The notes under the pieces: generated by a model | Told to the model about the DNA's origin: nothing | Seen by the model: the letters and a program-made list of their open reading frames with translations, nothing else | Databases searched by the model: none | Origin: a virus | Virus record (IMG/VR): IMGVR_UViG_3300005329_000002 | Coordinates: 1-64,000 of that record | Length of the DNA stretch: 64,000 nucleotides | Strand: one strand, 5' to 3' | Translations under genes and position numbers: made by a program | Shown here: piece by piece, positions 33,397 through 40,762 of the stretch | Position numbering within the stretch: position 1 is the stretch's first letter | Layout: every line of letters begins with the position of its first letter

Positions 33397-33959
33397 CCGT
33401 TAACAATACCACCGTTGTCAAGATTGGTCAACCGGGCACGAGCTTCTGCCGCCCATCGCTCCAAGATTTCAATTTGTAATCTGAGCGAGGCGTGAGTTTT
33501 GATCGGCGAGAAGCGAATCCGAAGAGCTTCTGACCTAGTTCGAAATTCGTATCCACGTTTGCGAAGAACGACGTGAAGAGAATTCTGCATGCTCTTGGAC
33601 GACGCATACCCGAGCGCGCCCCACAGCTTGTCTGAAATTTCCTTAAGGCTTAGCCCTGTCTCGTACAAATCGACTATGGCTTGCAGATCGGAATTCTCGA
33701 TCTTGGCTTTCATCGATTTCCGCGCTGGAATTCCGCGAGCCTCCCTATCCGCGTTTCCGACTTCAAACCGGACGAGTTCTTGAAATTCCTCAGAAACCCC
33801 CGGCGGCGGTGTTTTCAGCCACGGCTCAAAATCGCGGATCGCCCGCTCCGAAAGATTCTTTGATCCCTCGCGGCGGAGCTTTTCATATTCCCGAGTGTGG
33901 TACGCCTTTTCCATCGCGCCGTGCTTCGTCGGCGGGACGTACTTGTTTTTGGTTTTCAC
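33381..33959 (-). CDS. Putative DNA-binding protein with HTH-like region
   Basis: 192 aa, GTG start overlapping the upstream TGA. Residues about 95-130 (DLQAIVDLYETGLSLKEISDKLWG) look like a helix-turn-helix; both flanks are basic and helical (ILERWAAEARARLTNLD). A candidate regulator, close to the strand switch. No named family. Confidence 0.55.
   Translation of the reverse strand: MKTKNKYVPPTKHGAMEKAYHTREYEKLRREGSKNLSERAIRDFEPWLKTPPPGVSEEFQELVRFEVGNADREARGIPARKSMKAKIENSDLQAIVDLYETGLSLKEISDKLWGALGYASSKSMQNSLHVVLRKRGYEFRTRSEALRIRFSPIKTHASLRLQIEILERWAAEARARLTNLDNGGIVNGGTRG
33403..33431 (-). promoter_or_regulatory. Sigma-70-type promoter
   Basis: Minus strand TTGACC, 17 bp, TATTGT, at the 3' end of the HTH gene. 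It would drive the acidic micro-protein and possibly genes beyond it. Confidence 0.5.
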
Positions 33960-34204
33960 GTCACTGACTCCAAATACGAGATGCCTCGTGCTTCAAGTTC
34001 TTTCAAAATTTCTTGCAAGTCGATTTGATATCTGCCGAGCCAAGGAACAGCGACGAGAACAGGCTTGCTTGGTCGGACGCCGTGAAGGTGCCAACGATCC
34101 TTGATATGCCTACAGCGCCGCGCATCTAATTCTTCATTCTGCGCGACAAGTATAAATTGATCCCTGTACGCGGCTACGATAAAAGTTGGTTCGGTTTTTT
34201 CCAT
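33956..34204 (-). CDS. Small hypothetical protein
   Basis: 82 aa. ATG at MEKTEPTFIVAAYRD follows GGAGGCGGGG; the longer open frame upstream lacks a ribosome site. Beta-alpha composition (KPVLVAVPWLGRYQIDLQEILKELEARGISYLESV), perhaps a small ferredoxin-like or Toprim-like fold. First gene of the leftward block. Confidence 0.5.
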   Translation of the reverse strand: MEKTEPTFIVAAYRDQFILVAQNEELDARRCRHIKDRWHLHGVRPSKPVLVAVPWLGRYQIDLQEILKELEARGISYLESVT

Positions 34205-35757
34205 CCCCGCCTCCAAACCATCCGAGTTTTGTAATTGAGCATAAACGGGGAGAACACCATCCCCGCCAATAATGCTCTCCCGCTCAAACCGAAAGCATCT
34301 ACCTCTCGGTTCGTGAAAAAAGATTATCACCGCTGTCAAGGGTAGGACAAGGGTGGGCAAACAGGATAAAGGATAATTTCAAAAAGCTCCCATTTCGCGG
34401 GGTTCCCTCCGTTTCGTTGACCCCTCAGAAAGCCCCCGGCTACATGCGCGTGGGGCACGAGAAGCCTTCCTGTGCATTCCTAGACCCCATGATCTATCGG
34501 GTATGGAGTCCCTTGGCACGAGAGAGAAAGCCCCCGCCTTTTTTGACGAAAAATCCTGTGTATAAGCGCCCCCGCAGTGTGACGCTGAAAAAGCCCTGCA
34601 AATTACAACTTTCCGGTGATAGCAAGATTGAAATTTATTGGGATGGTTGAGCCAAAACTCATATGCTTTTGAAATTGTATATAGCATCGATATCAAGGTT
34701 TCCGAACGACCGTTAGGGTGAGCTTTTCAGAGGGTCGATTTCAGGGAATCTGCGAAGGGATTGAAATGAAATTCTGCGGGGAGTCCTAGGGTCGAATCCC
34801 TGTTCGATCAAGTTTGAAATTCCAGGGTAGCGCTAGGGGTAGTTCTCCCTCTTCGATCCCCTTAGGTTTTTTCTACTAGTGCAGTGTGTTTGATTGCCCC
34901 GAAACAGGAACGACAAGGGTAGGGATACAGTCTGAAATCTAGGCTGCTCTAGCGGGGTTATCTCCCTACTGTTCTAGGGGTATTCGGGTGATCCCTCGCG
35001 CCGCGAAATTGGGTCTACTTGAAATCCGGATTTTCCCTAGGCCGCATGCGGGATTATGGGTAGTTGTAATTGAGCCCTAGCGGGCATGTTTTCGGGGTAT
35101 CTGAGGGTAGGCCGTTTCTATCGACTCTTGAAATGAAATTAGAGCTTTTCTCCGCGCTATCGGAAGCGCTTGAAAACGCTCCACCCGAAAGAGGGATTAG
35201 GCGGATTTCCCTCGGTGCCGATGGGTCAAGCTCAATGGTTACTTGGCACGAGGATACGAGGATTCCCCTAGGACGCTCTGAGAGCGTTTCTAAGCCCGCG
35301 AAATGGTTCGGCCTAGCTCGACTCTTGCCTAGCCGGAATCGAAGGCTTACGCGCCGAATCAATCGCGATTCCCTCGCGCGCGCGGACGTGGCGCGGACGA
35401 TGCGCAACCCGAACTAACTCGCAACCCTCTTTGAAATTTGCTACTCTCTGATTTCCCCTTCGGGGGAACGCGCCAGACATAGCAGGAACCGGAGCAGGGA
35501 TCAACGGCGACCGATTGCTCACTAGGCCGCTAAATAGAGTCTCCGAGCGAATACCGGGAAATGCGCAAGTGAAGTGAAATTCCCTTCAGGCGGAACGAGG
35601 ATTCGACCGCGCTGGAAATTGGAATTTCCCCTAGTAGATTCGGGGTAGGCCGTTCAAGTTTGAAGCTTGCGGAACCGCGCACGGTCGAAGAGGGAGAAAC
35701 CGAAATCCGTACAGGCGTCTAAGAGCCGAATTCTGCTCGGGGGAGAAAAGTAACTGA
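34205..35757. other. Non-coding strand-switch region
   Basis: About 1.55 kb between the leftward block and the plus-strand island. Frames here lack ribosome sites and recognisable products (a plus frame from 35133, MKLELFSALSEALENAP, is the best of a poor set). It holds many CTAG sites (about 14 between 34.48 and 35.64 kb), numerous GAAATT motifs, a TTCCCC/GGGGAA hairpin near 35451-35467 and GGAAATT GG AATTTCC near 35614-35629. Candidate replication origin or regulatory hub. Confidence 0.5.
34323..34350 (-). promoter_or_regulatory. Possible promoter for the leftward block
   Basis: Minus strand TTGTCC, 16 bp, GATAAT, 120 nt upstream of the first leftward gene; a TTGACA also lies in the spacer. 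Weaker match than the early promoter family. Confidence 0.35.
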
Positions 35758-35803
35758 ACGATCATTCTCAGCGTTTCACTAGCCGCTGTTCTCTTCGGCT
35801 GGA

Positions 35804-36137
35804 CGCTGAGACTCAATAGAGCGATTGACCGAACCATTCCGACAGAAAGGTTCGATCATGACCCAGCGAGATTTTGAATTCATCGCTTCGATTTTGGCAG
35901 AAGCCGAAACCATGATTCACGAAGCTCACGGAGATATCGGCGCTGACCGAATCCGCAATTTCATTCGTCAGCGTTTCGAAGATGAACTAGCGAAGCGGCA
36001 TCCCCGTTTCGACCGTGGCCGATTCGACGTAGCCGCTTCACCTATCGCCAATGCCGAACTACGTCAGCGGATTATCGATTCGCTGAACAAGTAAGCCCAA
36101 TTCGAAATTCGGTCAATCGTTCTATTGAGTCTCAGCG
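35804..36137. repeat. Inverted repeat 1, flanking the first island gene
   Basis: Arms 35804-35833 and 36108-36137, 30 nt with one mismatch, left arm beginning CGCTGAGACTCAATAGA. The left arm is followed by the ribosome leader CCGACAGAAAGG; the right arm lies between this gene and the AAA gene. Confidence 0.9.
35858..36094 (+). CDS. Small hypothetical protein of the plus-strand island
   Basis: 78 aa. ATG after CCGACAGAAAGGTTCGATC, the leader shared with other early genes. Helical, mixed charge (EFIASILAEAETMIHEAHGDIGADRIRNFIRQRFEDELAKRHP). No family recognised. It is bracketed tightly by inverted repeat 1. Confidence 0.65.
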   Translation: MTQRDFEFIASILAEAETMIHEAHGDIGADRIRNFIRQRFEDELAKRHPRFDRGRFDVAASPIANAELRQRIIDSLNK

Positions 36138-36161
36138 TTTCATCCGACAGAAAGGGAACAA

Positions 36162-37337
36162 GTGTCTAAGGAATTCCGATACGGAACCAAGCGCTACATG
36201 ATCGCCGAACTAGTCGAAAACGGGCTCAATCGAATTTCCGTTTTCCAGAAGCTTCGGCCAATGGTAGAGCAGCAAATTCCGCCAATGGTTTTCAAGCGAA
36301 ACGTTAAGGGTCAGGGTCGCCAGCCTAAACCGCTTTCGGAGCAATTGATTGAACTCAAAAACGAGATCAATCGCGTGTTTGCTCTACTCGGTCATGCCGA
36401 CGACGGAAGCTTGACCGCTGACGATTCCGAACCAATCGCGGACGTTGAAATTCCGGAAGAGGAAGAGCTAGAGGAAACGCAAGAGGAAGAAGAAGAAGAG
36501 CGGAAGCCCGTAGCGTCAGGGAAGGTCAAGATCAAAAACGAGCTTGAGAAATTCCTTCGGCGCGTCAGAGAAATTCGGAAGTTCTGCGAAGATAGAGCCG
36601 AGCTTTCCGAACCAATCGACTCGATTTCAATTCGTCCCGCGATGGCTGCGGGTCAATTGATTCCAGCGGGCATTCCTGCCGACGCTCTCTTGGATTCAAT
36701 GACTATGCATTGGCCAAAAGACGTGCGCAGGGATGCGGGTATCTCAGACTTCGATTTCGTTTCGTTCTCGCTTGAAATTCTTGCGAAGCGCGGAATTACT
36801 GAAGTGATGGGAAAGCCTGTTCACAAGCTCTTCGGTTATGCCTTGATTCTTGCGGAGTGCCGACAACCAATCATGTTGATCGGCCCAGCCGGAACGGGGA
36901 AGAGTCACCTAGCTAGGCAACTAGCGGATTACCTTGAAATTCCCTACAAAGAAACACCGATGAGTCCTGGCGCGACGCGCGGAGACTTGCTCGGGCGCCA
37001 CACTGTAGGCGGATTCATTCCAGCCGCATTTCCTGAAATTTATGCGGGTGGCGGGATCTTCAATTTCGAGGAAATGGACGCTAGTGATTCCTCGCTTTTG
37101 ATCGTGCTCAATAACGCTCTTGCGGGAAACAAGCTCTACAATTCCGCGAACGGTGAAGAGTATGAGCGAAGCGAGGATTTCATCGCAGTATCGACCGCTA
37201 ACACCTTCGGCCTAGGCGCGAATCGCGACTACACTGCACGAGAGCGATTGGACGCCGCAACAATTGACCGATGGCGGATGGGTCGAATTTGGATTCCGCT
37301 GGACGAGAACGTCGAGGAATCCTTGCTCTACAACTAA
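36162..37337 (+). CDS. MoxR/CobS-like AAA+ ATPase
   Basis: 391 aa, GTG start after CCGACAGAAAGGGAACAA. Residues 1-140 are helical with a Glu-rich stretch (EEEELEETQEEEEEE). The AAA domain begins about residue 230: Walker A GPAGTGKS, Walker B GGIFNFEEMD, sensor 1 AVSTANTFG, arginine-rich end RERLDAATIDRWRMG. Closest in type to CobS/MoxR ATPases, which work with a VWA-domain partner; such a partner is the next gene. Substrate unknown. Confidence 0.8.
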   Translation: MSKEFRYGTKRYMIAELVENGLNRISVFQKLRPMVEQQIPPMVFKRNVKGQGRQPKPLSEQLIELKNEINRVFALLGHADDGSLTADDSEPIADVEIPEEEELEETQEEEEEERKPVASGKVKIKNELEKFLRRVREIRKFCEDRAELSEPIDSISIRPAMAAGQLIPAGIPADALLDSMTMHWPKDVRRDAGISDFDFVSFSLEILAKRGITEVMGKPVHKLFGYALILAECRQPIMLIGPAGTGKSHLARQLADYLEIPYKETPMSPGATRGDLLGRHTVGGFIPAAFPEIYAGGGIFNFEEMDASDSSLLIVLNNALAGNKLYNSANGEEYERSEDFIAVSTANTFGLGANRDYTARERLDAATIDRWRMGRIWIPLDENVEESLLYN

Positions 37338-37384
37338 CCAATTAGCCGCTTGAGAACAGCGGCTAGTGAAGCGCTGAGAATGGA

Positions 37385-38499
37385 CGATTAGTTGAGCTTC
37401 ACTGAGGGCTAACCTTCGGTCGAATGAAATCCGACAGAGAGGAAATTCTCGTGAAGCGAATCGTCAACACCTTCCCTGCTAAGTGTCGCGATTGCGGCGG
37501 AATCCTTCCAAAAGGATCGACCGTAAAATGGGCTAAAGGTTTCGGGGTTACTCACCTAACGTGTCGCAACCCTGAAATCGTCAATAAGCCAACCAATCCG
37601 CCACCTAGCGCTCAGTCAATTTCTAAGCCTGCCAAACAGTATGATCCGAATTGGGTTATCGATTGGCCAGACTTGAAAGAGACTCTTCGGAACTTCGCTT
37701 TTAAGAGTGAATTTCCGAAAGGCATGAATCAGTCACTCAAAAATTACTTTCATGGGAATTTCTCCTTTGGTAAGGAATGGACGGGTGGCGATATCGAAAA
37801 CCTCAAGCGCTACATTACTGAGGGTTATCGAACTACTGCAATTCAAGGGTTGGCTGGACTTGTTCCGCCAATTCGCGAAAAGCGTAGGCTCAAATACGGG
37901 GAAGAGGGAGATGAATTCAACTACGATATTGCAATGTCCGGAGACGAAAATTACATGTCTTTTTGGACGAAAAGAGAGCAGATTCCCGGCGTTAAGCTTT
38001 CACTAGAGCTTGACGGTTCAGCGGGATCAACTGACGCTCTAATGAAATATCAACGTTGGATGGCACAATCGATTTACGCGCTGGAAGCTGCGGGTGTCGA
38101 TTGCGAGGTTGAAATCTTCACTCTTTCGCGCAATTTGTTTAGGCCGCAAGCGGCTATTGCGAGAACAGCGGTTCGAGTGAAAAACAGCGGTGAAATTGCA
38201 GACTTCGCGGGAATCTCCGCGATGTTCTCCCCGCTTGCTTTTCGCGGAATCATGTTCGGCTGTTTCTCGCTTCAAGCTCACGAAATGGGCCTAAGTCAAG
38301 TCGGCCACGGTTCAGGCGTCACTAACCGCTGGCGCTGCTATTACAATCCGGAAATTCACGCGATTGTTTCGGATTGTGATTGGCACGCAACTACGTTCCC
38401 CGAAGAGCAACATACGGAGCAATTCAAGCAAGCAATCCGCGATATGAAATCGCAAGTAGGAGACTGAGGGCTTAGCCCTCAGTAAAGCTCAACTAATCG
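37385..38499. repeat. Inverted repeat 3, flanking the VWA-like gene
   Basis: Arms 37385-37412 and 38472-38499, 28 nt with one mismatch, left arm beginning CGATTAGTTGAGC. The right arm also forms the 3' half of a local hairpin CTGAGGGC/GCCCTCAG (38464-38482) directly after the stop codon. Confidence 0.9.
37451..38467 (+). CDS. VWA-like protein (CobT-type partner) with N-terminal zinc finger
   Basis: 338 aa. GTG start chosen because the shared leader CCGACAGAGAGG sits 8 nt before it; an in-frame ATG at 37424 lies within the leader. CRDCGG (residues about 13-18) with a later Cys forms a probable zinc finger. Around residue 185 LELDGSAGSTDALMKYQRWM resembles a D.S.S MIDAS loop, followed by a beta strand (DCEVEIFTLSRN). 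With the upstream ATPase it forms a CobS/CobT-like pair. Confidence 0.65.
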   Translation: MKRIVNTFPAKCRDCGGILPKGSTVKWAKGFGVTHLTCRNPEIVNKPTNPPPSAQSISKPAKQYDPNWVIDWPDLKETLRNFAFKSEFPKGMNQSLKNYFHGNFSFGKEWTGGDIENLKRYITEGYRTTAIQGLAGLVPPIREKRRLKYGEEGDEFNYDIAMSGDENYMSFWTKREQIPGVKLSLELDGSAGSTDALMKYQRWMAQSIYALEAAGVDCEVEIFTLSRNLFRPQAAIARTAVRVKNSGEIADFAGISAMFSPLAFRGIMFGCFSLQAHEMGLSQVGHGSGVTNRWRCYYNPEIHAIVSDCDWHATTFPEEQHTEQFKQAIRDMKSQVGD

Positions 38500-38549
38500 A
38501 GTGAATTTCATTGAGCGCTTCCCTAACTCTGACAGAAGGGAAACGCAAA

Positions 38550-38729
38550 ATGACACGTTCCGAATTCCAGAATCGTTGTGACGAAATCGCGACTGAGGAA
38601 GCGAATGAAAATTGGGATTCCGCTTCCGTACTTCGCAGGATCGCAGGCGAGATTGGAACGGTAGCGCTCGACTTCGACGCTGACGTTTCAATGCATGCCG
38701 ATTTCGGAGAGGTTATCGAGAATGCTTAG
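38550..38729 (+). CDS. Small hypothetical protein
   Basis: 59 aa, ATG after CTGACAGAAGGGAAACGCAAA. Helical acidic protein (TRSEFQNRCDEIATEEANENWDSASVLRRIAGEI). Its end overlaps the next gene by 8 nt. Not recognised. Confidence 0.6.
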   Translation: MTRSEFQNRCDEIATEEANENWDSASVLRRIAGEIGTVALDFDADVSMHADFGEVIENA

Positions 38730-38958
38730 GGAACTCGATAGCCGCGAAAACGATCGAATTACGGTTCGGCTTTTGTGGAACGATTCCGCAAAAATCGATC
38801 CGACAGTGAGCGAATTTCAAGTGAAGGTGATCGATGCGAAAGAGGGAGAGCGTTTCTCAATTTCACTCGATACCTTCAACGCTGCTAGGGAGGCTTATTT
38901 TCATCCCTACGGTGTCCGCGATTCGCTACTGAAAAGCGGGAAAGTAGCAGCAAACTAG
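38722..38958 (+). CDS. Small hypothetical protein
   Basis: 78 aa, ATG nine nt after GGAGAGG within the previous gene. Beta-rich start (DRITVRLLWNDSAKIDPTVSEFQVKVIDAKEGERFSISL) then a helix. Paired with its neighbour inside inverted repeat 4. Not recognised. Confidence 0.6.
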   Translation: MLRELDSRENDRITVRLLWNDSAKIDPTVSEFQVKVIDAKEGERFSISLDTFNAAREAYFHPYGVRDSLLKSGKVAAN

Positions 38959-39256
38959 AGCGCTCCAATTCCAGGGAAGCGCTCAATGAAATTCATTCGG
39001 CAGAAAGGGAATTCCTAACCGGGCTAGGGTAGCTACCGGAGGGTCGCCCCTGCGCGCGTATCGGGGAATTCCATTTCAAATTTCAGAAGTATTTACCTAG
39101 GATTTCGCTGGTATTTCGCGCCAGTTTAACGTCAGAATTTCAGGATCGGAATGAACGCCGAATTGAATGCGGCGCGGTGCAAACCAACCATGCATTCGGC
39201 CAACTGAAATTCCGGAAGGTGCTGAAGCTCTGAACATGGGCCACTTGCTTTAATTT

Positions 39257-39354
39257 GAGCCGCAATTGCGTTCCGGTCTGATCCGCCTGGAAGGGGAAGC
39301 TTCCTGCGCTCTGCGGCGGGAGCGCGTGAGGCGATCTAGGCGCAATTGCGGCTC
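39257..39354 (+). ncRNA. Candidate structured RNA (or DNA structural element)
   Basis: Nested pairing over 98 nt: P1 GAGCCGCAATTGCG (39257-39270) with CGCAATTGCGGCTC (39341-39354), 14 bp perfect; P2 GATC(C)GCCT (39280-39288) with AGGCGATC (39329-39336); inside, hairpins GGAAG/CTTCC (39289-39304) and GCGCTC/GAGCGC (39306-39325). A three-way junction results. No family recognised; strand undetermined because the fold is symmetric. Confidence 0.5.
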
Positions 39355-39598
39355 GGGTGAGCTATACCCCCTCGCGACGGCCTTCAAACCCCTCAGACGG
39401 GCTTAGGTGGCCTTGTGCATGCCATCCCTGCCTGCGCATTTCAACGTACAGGCACATAGGAGCCTTTCTGACGCCCTCCTAGCTCGGCTGCGGGTCAGGA
39501 GTCGCACGACTGATCGCGGAGCCTTAGAAGGGCTTACAGGCGCTCGGCGCGGCGCTCGGTTTTTCGGCGCTCGACGCATACCCCACCCAACGCAAAGA

Positions 39599-39620
39599 GC
39601 CGGGTTTCCCCGGCCCCTCG
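39599..39620 (-). terminator. Intrinsic-terminator-like hairpin ending the rightmost leftward operon
   Basis: Minus strand GGGGCCGGGGAAACCCGGCTCTTT: GCCGGG/CCCGGC stem with a short loop, followed by CTCTTT. It lies just beyond the stop of the 32-aa gene, where the leftward early block should end. Confidence 0.5.
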
Positions 39621-39654
39621 CGTTTCTCCGACAGAAACTTTGAAATTTAGTCGG

Positions 39655-39753
39655 CTAGCACTCCCAATTGCCTACATTGAACGCGAGCCAGTCCTGAAAT
39701 GTGCGCATGTGCTGGAACGTGAACCACAGGCATTCCCACGAGTAGCGGATCAT
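39655..39753 (-). CDS. 32-aa micro-protein rich in tryptophan
   Basis: ATG overlaps the upstream TGA (ATGA) and follows CGAGG. MIRYSWECLWFTFQHMR then FQDWLAFNVGNWEC: four Trp and two Cys in 32 residues. Last gene of the leftward early block. Real on the strength of coupling only. Confidence 0.4.
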   Translation of the reverse strand: MIRYSWECLWFTFQHMRTFQDWLAFNVGNWEC

Positions 39754-40079
39754 GATTGAACCTCGGGGAACTCGGGCAGAATGTAGCTCGCGTCCATTGT
39801 GTTCTTGGCCACGATTGTCAGCCCGAATTCCTCATCGAGAATTTCAAGAATCTTCACTAGCTCGGGAGCGTGAAGGTAGCTCGTCCATGCGTGTCGGCGC
39901 TCGTCCCATCGAAAGCTCTCGCCTTTCAGAAATTCCACGACTCCCGGCTCTCTGAGTCCGCCGCCGCGAATCATCGCGAGCGGTGCGCCACTTGGAAAGC
40001 CGCGAGCGTAGATGATCTTGGTGCTGCGCTTGCCTTTGAAATTCTTTGGTGTGTTGATCTTCGTCATGGTGGCGAGCAT
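39750..40079 (-). CDS. Hypothetical protein
   Basis: 109 aa starting MLATMTKINT at a TGATG junction. Contains KRSTKIIYARGFPSGAPLAMIRGGGL and WDERRHAWTSYLHAPELVKILEIL: a small alpha/beta protein with an Arg/Gly-rich strand. Not recognised. Confidence 0.55.
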   Translation of the reverse strand: MLATMTKINTPKNFKGKRSTKIIYARGFPSGAPLAMIRGGGLREPGVVEFLKGESFRWDERRHAWTSYLHAPELVKILEILDEEFGLTIVAKNTMDASYILPEFPEVQS

Positions 40080-40258
40080 CAGTTGAGGCTGAAAAAGAAC
40101 TTGACGCCGAACTCGCGCCAGCACTCGACGTGATCGGTGCATGCGTTCGTCGGCATAAGGATTCGCATGTATTCGACATACTCGTCCGTGAGCCTGCACT
40201 GAGCGGCAATTCCCATTTCCTGCCCCTCCACTTCGACTGTCTCAAGAATCTCGATCAT
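40079..40258 (-). CDS. Small hypothetical protein (59 aa)
   Basis: ATG directly behind the early leader CCGACAGAAAGGGGAACA and the 40.3-kb promoter, so it is the first gene of a small operon. MIEILETVEVEGQEMGIAAQ then CRLTDEYVEYMRILMPTNAC. Missed by longer antisense frames. Not recognised. Confidence 0.6.
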   Translation of the reverse strand: MIEILETVEVEGQEMGIAAQCRLTDEYVEYMRILMPTNACTDHVECWREFGVKFFFSLN

Positions 40259-40285
40259 TGTGTTCCCCTTTCTGTCGGTAGCGAC

Positions 40286-40314
40286 AGCCTATCAAATTTC
40301 TATTCGGCTGTCAA
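40286..40314 (-). promoter_or_regulatory. Early promoter (TTGACA-17-TAGGCT)
   Basis: Minus strand; the -35 box lies inside the last codons of the upstream gene. The spacer contains AATTT. Followed by the leader CCGACAGAAAGGGG. Confidence 0.7.
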
Positions 40315-40485
40315 GGGGGAATTTGAAATCAGCCATTGAAGCGTTTCCCTGAGATAACCAAGGCGAACGATCCGCTCTGGAAGCTGGTTCATCCGATCCT
40401 TTTCAACGGCCTCTTTCATCTTGCGGATTTCACGGCGCATCGAGCTAACGAGCAGCCGTGCCTGATGAAATTCTAGCTCGCTCAC
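40300..40485 (-). CDS. Small helical protein
   Basis: 61 aa, GTG overlapping the upstream TGA (GTGA). LEFHQARLLVSSMRREIRKMKEAVEKDRMNQLPERIVRLGYLRETLQWL: amphipathic coiled coil. Last gene of a four- to five-gene micro-operon with two membrane proteins. Possibly lysis-related (spanin- or antiholin-like place), unproven. Confidence 0.5.
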   Translation of the reverse strand: MSELEFHQARLLVSSMRREIRKMKEAVEKDRMNQLPERIVRLGYLRETLQWLISNSPLTAE

Positions 40486-40565
40486 GATCCCAACCAAAGT
40501 ATCACGAGGTAAGCGACCACAAGCCAGAACAGGCAGAGCCAGAGAAGAACTGTCCGCAATTCCAT
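40482..40565 (-). CDS. 27-aa single-pass membrane micro-protein
   Basis: TAATG start/stop overlap upstream, GTGA overlap downstream. MELRTVLLWLCLFWLVVAYL then VILWLGS is one membrane helix from end to end. Retained because the four junctions of this operon are all perfect overlaps. Confidence 0.5.
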   Translation of the reverse strand: MELRTVLLWLCLFWLVVAYLVILWLGS

Positions 40566-40762
40566 TAGCCCTCGTCCTTCCGGCACTCGTTCCAATACTG
40601 CCAGAGCCAGAGCGCACAAGCGAGAATTGCAATTACACGAACCGTGGTGTTGCTGAAATGCGGCCCGATTACGTTGTGCTGCCACCAAGTGTAATTCGGG
40701 TGAATGACTTCCACGAGGTTGAAAGCGAACAGGAATGCTGCGAGCCATTTTCCCCACTTCAT
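40565..40762 (-). CDS. Small membrane protein
   Basis: 65 aa starting MKWGKWLAAFLFAFNLVEVI (ATGA overlap). Two hydrophobic segments (residues 4-18 and 38-55) around HPNYTWWQHNVIGPHF, charged C-terminus NECRKDEG. Could be a holin; size and topology fit but nothing is diagnostic. Confidence 0.55.
   Translation of the reverse strand: MKWGKWLAAFLFAFNLVEVIHPNYTWWQHNVIGPHFSNTTVRVIAILACALWLWQYWNECRKDEG

Larger units (their letters stand above)
35763..37382. repeat. Inverted repeat 2, enclosing the first two island genes
   Basis: Arms 35763-35793 and 37352-37382, 31 nt with one mismatch, beginning CATTCTCAGCG on the left. Each arm also folds locally: AGCCG/CGGCT at 35781-35800 and AGCCGCT/AGCGGCT at 37344-37364. 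Confidence 0.85.
38502..38995. repeat. Inverted repeat 4, flanking the last two island genes
   Basis: Arms 38502-38524 and 38973-38995, 23 nt perfect, left arm beginning TGAATTTCATTGAGCG. The right arm also pairs locally (GAGCGCT 38958-38964 with AGCGCTC 38978-38984). Behind it comes another CGGCAGAAAGGG leader with no gene attached. Confidence 0.9.
38996..39654. other. Non-coding region with structured elements
   Basis: Contains an orphan CGGCAGAAAGGG leader, the folded element at 39257-39354, G+C-rich stretches (39400-39600) and a terminator-type hairpin. A plus frame at 39407-39643 has Arg/Ala-rich, unconvincing sequence. The AATT motif is absent between about 39350 and 39640, one of the longest gaps in the window. 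Confidence 0.5.

Noticed and set aside
34740-34820. tRNA-like GGTCGAATCCC
   Set aside because: The loop is 6 nt, the arm only 4 bp, and no matching acceptor or anticodon arm could be built.
35133-35417. Plus-strand frame starting MKLELFSALSEAL
   Set aside because: Best candidate in the gap, but there is no Shine-Dalgarno site or recognisable domain; left as non-coding.
39407-39643. Plus-strand 78-codon frame
   Set aside because: Arg/Ala-rich with no ribosome site, inside G+C-rich non-coding DNA that contains hairpins.
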